Of a stretch of 15,786 nucleotides of DNA, positions 14,586 through 15,786 are shown piece after piece. The position numbers and the translations under genes were made by a program. The stretch comes from Candidatus Levyibacteriota bacterium (GTDB taxonomy: Bacteria; Patescibacteria; Microgenomatia; Levybacterales; UBA12049), in NCBI GenBank assembly GCA_016182425.1, contig JACPGP010000006.1:1-15786 (forward strand), written 5' to 3'. Every line of letters begins with the position of its first letter. Positions within the stretch are counted from its first letter, which is position 1. Under the pieces are notes generated by a model, which ran no database searches, had not been told where the DNA came from, and saw only the letters and a list, made by a program, of their open reading frames with translations.

Positions 14586-15171
14586 TCTTCTCCTTTATCT
14601 TCTCAAACACCGCTTTTCCTATTACTTTCTTCTCCAAAAGCTCCTCTATTGAGGTGTAAGGTCTGTTATCAACAACCTTTTGGGCTGTTACTGCACCAAT
14701 TCCCGGCAGCGCTTCAAGCTCTGAAAGACTGGCGCTGTTGACATTAACACTTCCTGCGCCACTCATTGCCCCTTTGGCACTCTCGCCTATTTTTGGCACA
14801 TAGACTTTTGCGCCATCGGTCAGTTTTTGGGCCAGATTAAGATTTTTCGCCACCCAATCGCGGTTGGCATTTTCATTTAATCCAGATGCAGCAATCAACG
14901 CATCTTTTATCCTAGAATCTGTTGGAAGCTTGTAAACTCCAGGTTTTACCACCGCTCCTTCGATGTCTATAACAATTTCTTGAGTAGCCTCTTTTTGATC
15001 CTCAAAAATGATCTTCTCCTCTGAAGGGTTTGAAGTTAACAAAGATATCAAACCAAGTACAAAAAGTATCAATCCCAGGGCTCCTAAAACGGTCTGAAAT
15101 GGGTATTTTCGGACAAAAGCAATCGTGCCTGTGAAAATTCTGTGAAAAATTTTGGGTAATTCTTGAGGCAT
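14572..15171 (-). CDS. comEA: ComEA-type DNA-binding protein with SLBB and helix-hairpin-helix domains
   Basis: ComEA is the membrane-anchored DNA receptor that hands incoming double-stranded DNA to ComEC. From ATG 15171 (199 aa) it has a short cytoplasmic N-terminus, one transmembrane segment (28-47), an acidic stretch, and an SLBB domain (about 66-126: IDIEGAVVKPGVYKL ... DGAKVYVPKIG). A Gly/Ala/Ser linker leads to the tandem helix-hairpin-helix region (141-199: VNVNSASLSELEALPGIG). This is the standard Firmicutes-like ComEA order. An in-frame TTG at 15186 is possible, but the ATG is preferred. It starts 27 nt after leuS and overlaps comEC by 14 nt, so uptake receptor and channel are co-expressed. 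Confidence 0.95.
   Translation of the reverse strand: MPQELPKIFHRIFTGTIAFVRKYPFQTVLGALGLILFVLGLISLLTSNPSEEKIIFEDQKEATQEIVIDIEGAVVKPGVYKLPTDSRIKDALIAASGLNENANRDWVAKNLNLAQKLTDGAKVYVPKIGESAKGAMSGAGSVNVNSASLSELEALPGIGAVTAQKVVDNRPYTSIEELLEKKVIGKAVFEKIKEKIAVY
14590..14596 (-). promoter_or_regulatory. Ribosome binding site deciding the TTG start of comEC
   Basis: AAAGGAG on the minus strand, four nt before TTG 14585, lies within the last codons of comEA. It is the clearest Shine-Dalgarno sequence noticed in the window and supports the non-ATG start. Confidence 0.6.
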
Positions 15172-15198
15172 TAATTTAGCAAACAAAAATAAAGAGTG

Positions 15199-15786
15199 CT
15201 ACTTACTAACAACAAAGCTTATAATCTTTCCCTCAACATAGACAACTTTTTCTATTTTTTTGCCCGCTAAATACTTCTTTACCTTCTCACTTTCTCCTGC
15301 TAATTGCTCCACGTCTTTTTGATCTTTGATCTTTGATCTTTGATTTCTTATGGTGTCTCTAACTTTCCCATTAATCTGCACCACTATAGTTACCTCGTCC
15401 TCCTCAAGCATCTTGGGATCATATGTCGGCCAAGGATGAGTATGAATTGAATCCTCCTTGCCTGCAATTCTTTGATATAATTCCTCAGTCATGTGTGGCG
15501 CAAAAGGCGCTAGAAGCAACAAAAAGACTTTTGCCTCTTCAAAACTTACTGTTTTCTGCTTTGAAAGAAAGTTATAATATTCCATCAAAGCTGCAATAGC
15601 TGTGTTATAGTGAAGTGAGGCAATATCCGCAGTTACTTTCTTAATTGTTTTATGCGTCATTCTTTTTGCCTCGTTAGTTTCTGGAGATTCTACAGAATAG
15701 GTTGCCACAAGAGCCCAAACTCGCTTTAGAAAGCGAAACATTCCCTCAATCCCCCCATCATGGAAGTCGCCGCCTTGAGAGAAGGG
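15199..15786 (-). CDS. leuS: Leucyl-tRNA synthetase, C-terminal part (cut by window edge)
   Basis: The frame remains open to base 15786, giving 195 residues of the C-terminal end of LeuRS. The visible segment begins PFSQGGDFHDGGIEGM, equivalent to the conserved GDF..xGIEG just before the anticodon-binding domain. It continues with that helical domain (RFLKRVW, NTAIAALMEYYNFL, LLLLAPFAPHMTEELY, HPWPTYD). It ends with the LeuRS-specific C-terminal domain (VVQINGKVRDTI, KKYLAGKKIEKVVYVEGK). HIGH, editing and KMSKS parts lie outside the window. A heptad repeat enlarges the loop after GKVRDTI (RNQRSKIKDQK). It is the first visible gene of the operon running to ndk. Confidence 0.95.
   Translation of the reverse strand, partial: PFSQGGDFHDGGIEGMFRFLKRVWALVATYSVESPETNEAKRMTHKTIKKVTADIASLHYNTAIAALMEYYNFLSKQKTVSFEEAKVFLLLLAPFAPHMTEELYQRIAGKEDSIHTHPWPTYDPKMLEEDEVTIVVQINGKVRDTIRNQRSKIKDQKDVEQLAGESEKVKKYLAGKKIEKVVYVEGKIISFVVSK
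15321..15346 (-). repeat. Heptanucleotide tandem repeat in leuS
   Basis: Three perfect copies of AAAGATC (coding strand, 15341-15321) are followed upstream by a degenerate unit. The three copies add 21 nt (7 codons) in a loop of the C-terminal LeuRS domain, encoding the charged stretch QRSKIKDQK. Unit length equals that of the argS repeat, but the sequence differs. Confidence 0.85.

Noticed and set aside
1..15786. CRISPR array, phage genes or a defence system
   Set aside because: No regularly spaced direct repeats and no Cas, integrase, capsid or nuclease-type proteins were seen; the only mobile gene is the RAYT.

Overview
The window looks like a chromosomal segment of a small-genome bacterium, most likely a member of the Candidate Phyla Radiation (Patescibacteria). 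Within it a Microgenomates-type lineage is my guess, from family and architecture resemblance only. Support: very dense packing, short or overlapping gene junctions, large GT-C membrane glycosyltransferases of the DUF2723 type, a ComEA/ComEC uptake pair, tRNA genes without encoded CCA, and short tandem or palindromic repeats inside essential genes. TGA is used as a stop (7305-4711 gene), so the UGA=Gly code of Gracilibacteria/Absconditabacteria does not apply. No rRNA or ribosomal protein is present to fix the lineage.

Left part (2-4714): a 5'-truncated unknown protein (+) converges on a family 2 glycosyltransferase (-). That gene diverges from an NAD-dependent sugar epimerase/dehydratase (+), which converges on a second, related GT2 (-). 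The second GT2 is the last gene of a tight minus-strand operon read from about 8127 leftward: tRNA-Arg(CCT), sortase, an 864-aa DUF2723 GT-C/TPR protein, a second GT-C-like membrane protein, GT2. The GT2 enzymes would make polyprenyl-phosphate sugars, the GT-C proteins would move them to exported acceptors, and the sortase would anchor or polymerise surface proteins. Together this looks like a cell-surface glycoprotein locus.

Middle (8125-9083): a divergent promoter region separates tRNA-Arg from a plus-strand unit. That unit starts with what looks like the 5' half of a tRNA (Gln-like, cut at the anticodon), followed by an intact tRNA-Pro(CGG). Next is a REP-associated tyrosine transposase (RAYT/Y1 family) flanked on both sides by the same 13-bp palindrome, with the left copy extended into a 20-bp-arm hairpin.

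Right part (9084-15786, all minus): leuS (C-terminal part, continues past the window), comEA, comEC membrane part, comEC-type metallo-beta-lactamase, argS, an M16 zinc peptidase and ndk, joined by overlaps or gaps of at most about 33 nt. DNA uptake genes thus sit between two aminoacyl-tRNA synthetase genes and share an operon with a nucleotide kinase. The comEC split lies at a run of six A's, and removing one A would restore a single full-length ComEC. argS and leuS each carry heptanucleotide tandem repeats in a loop of the protein, and comEC and the M16 gene each carry a small perfect palindrome in frame.
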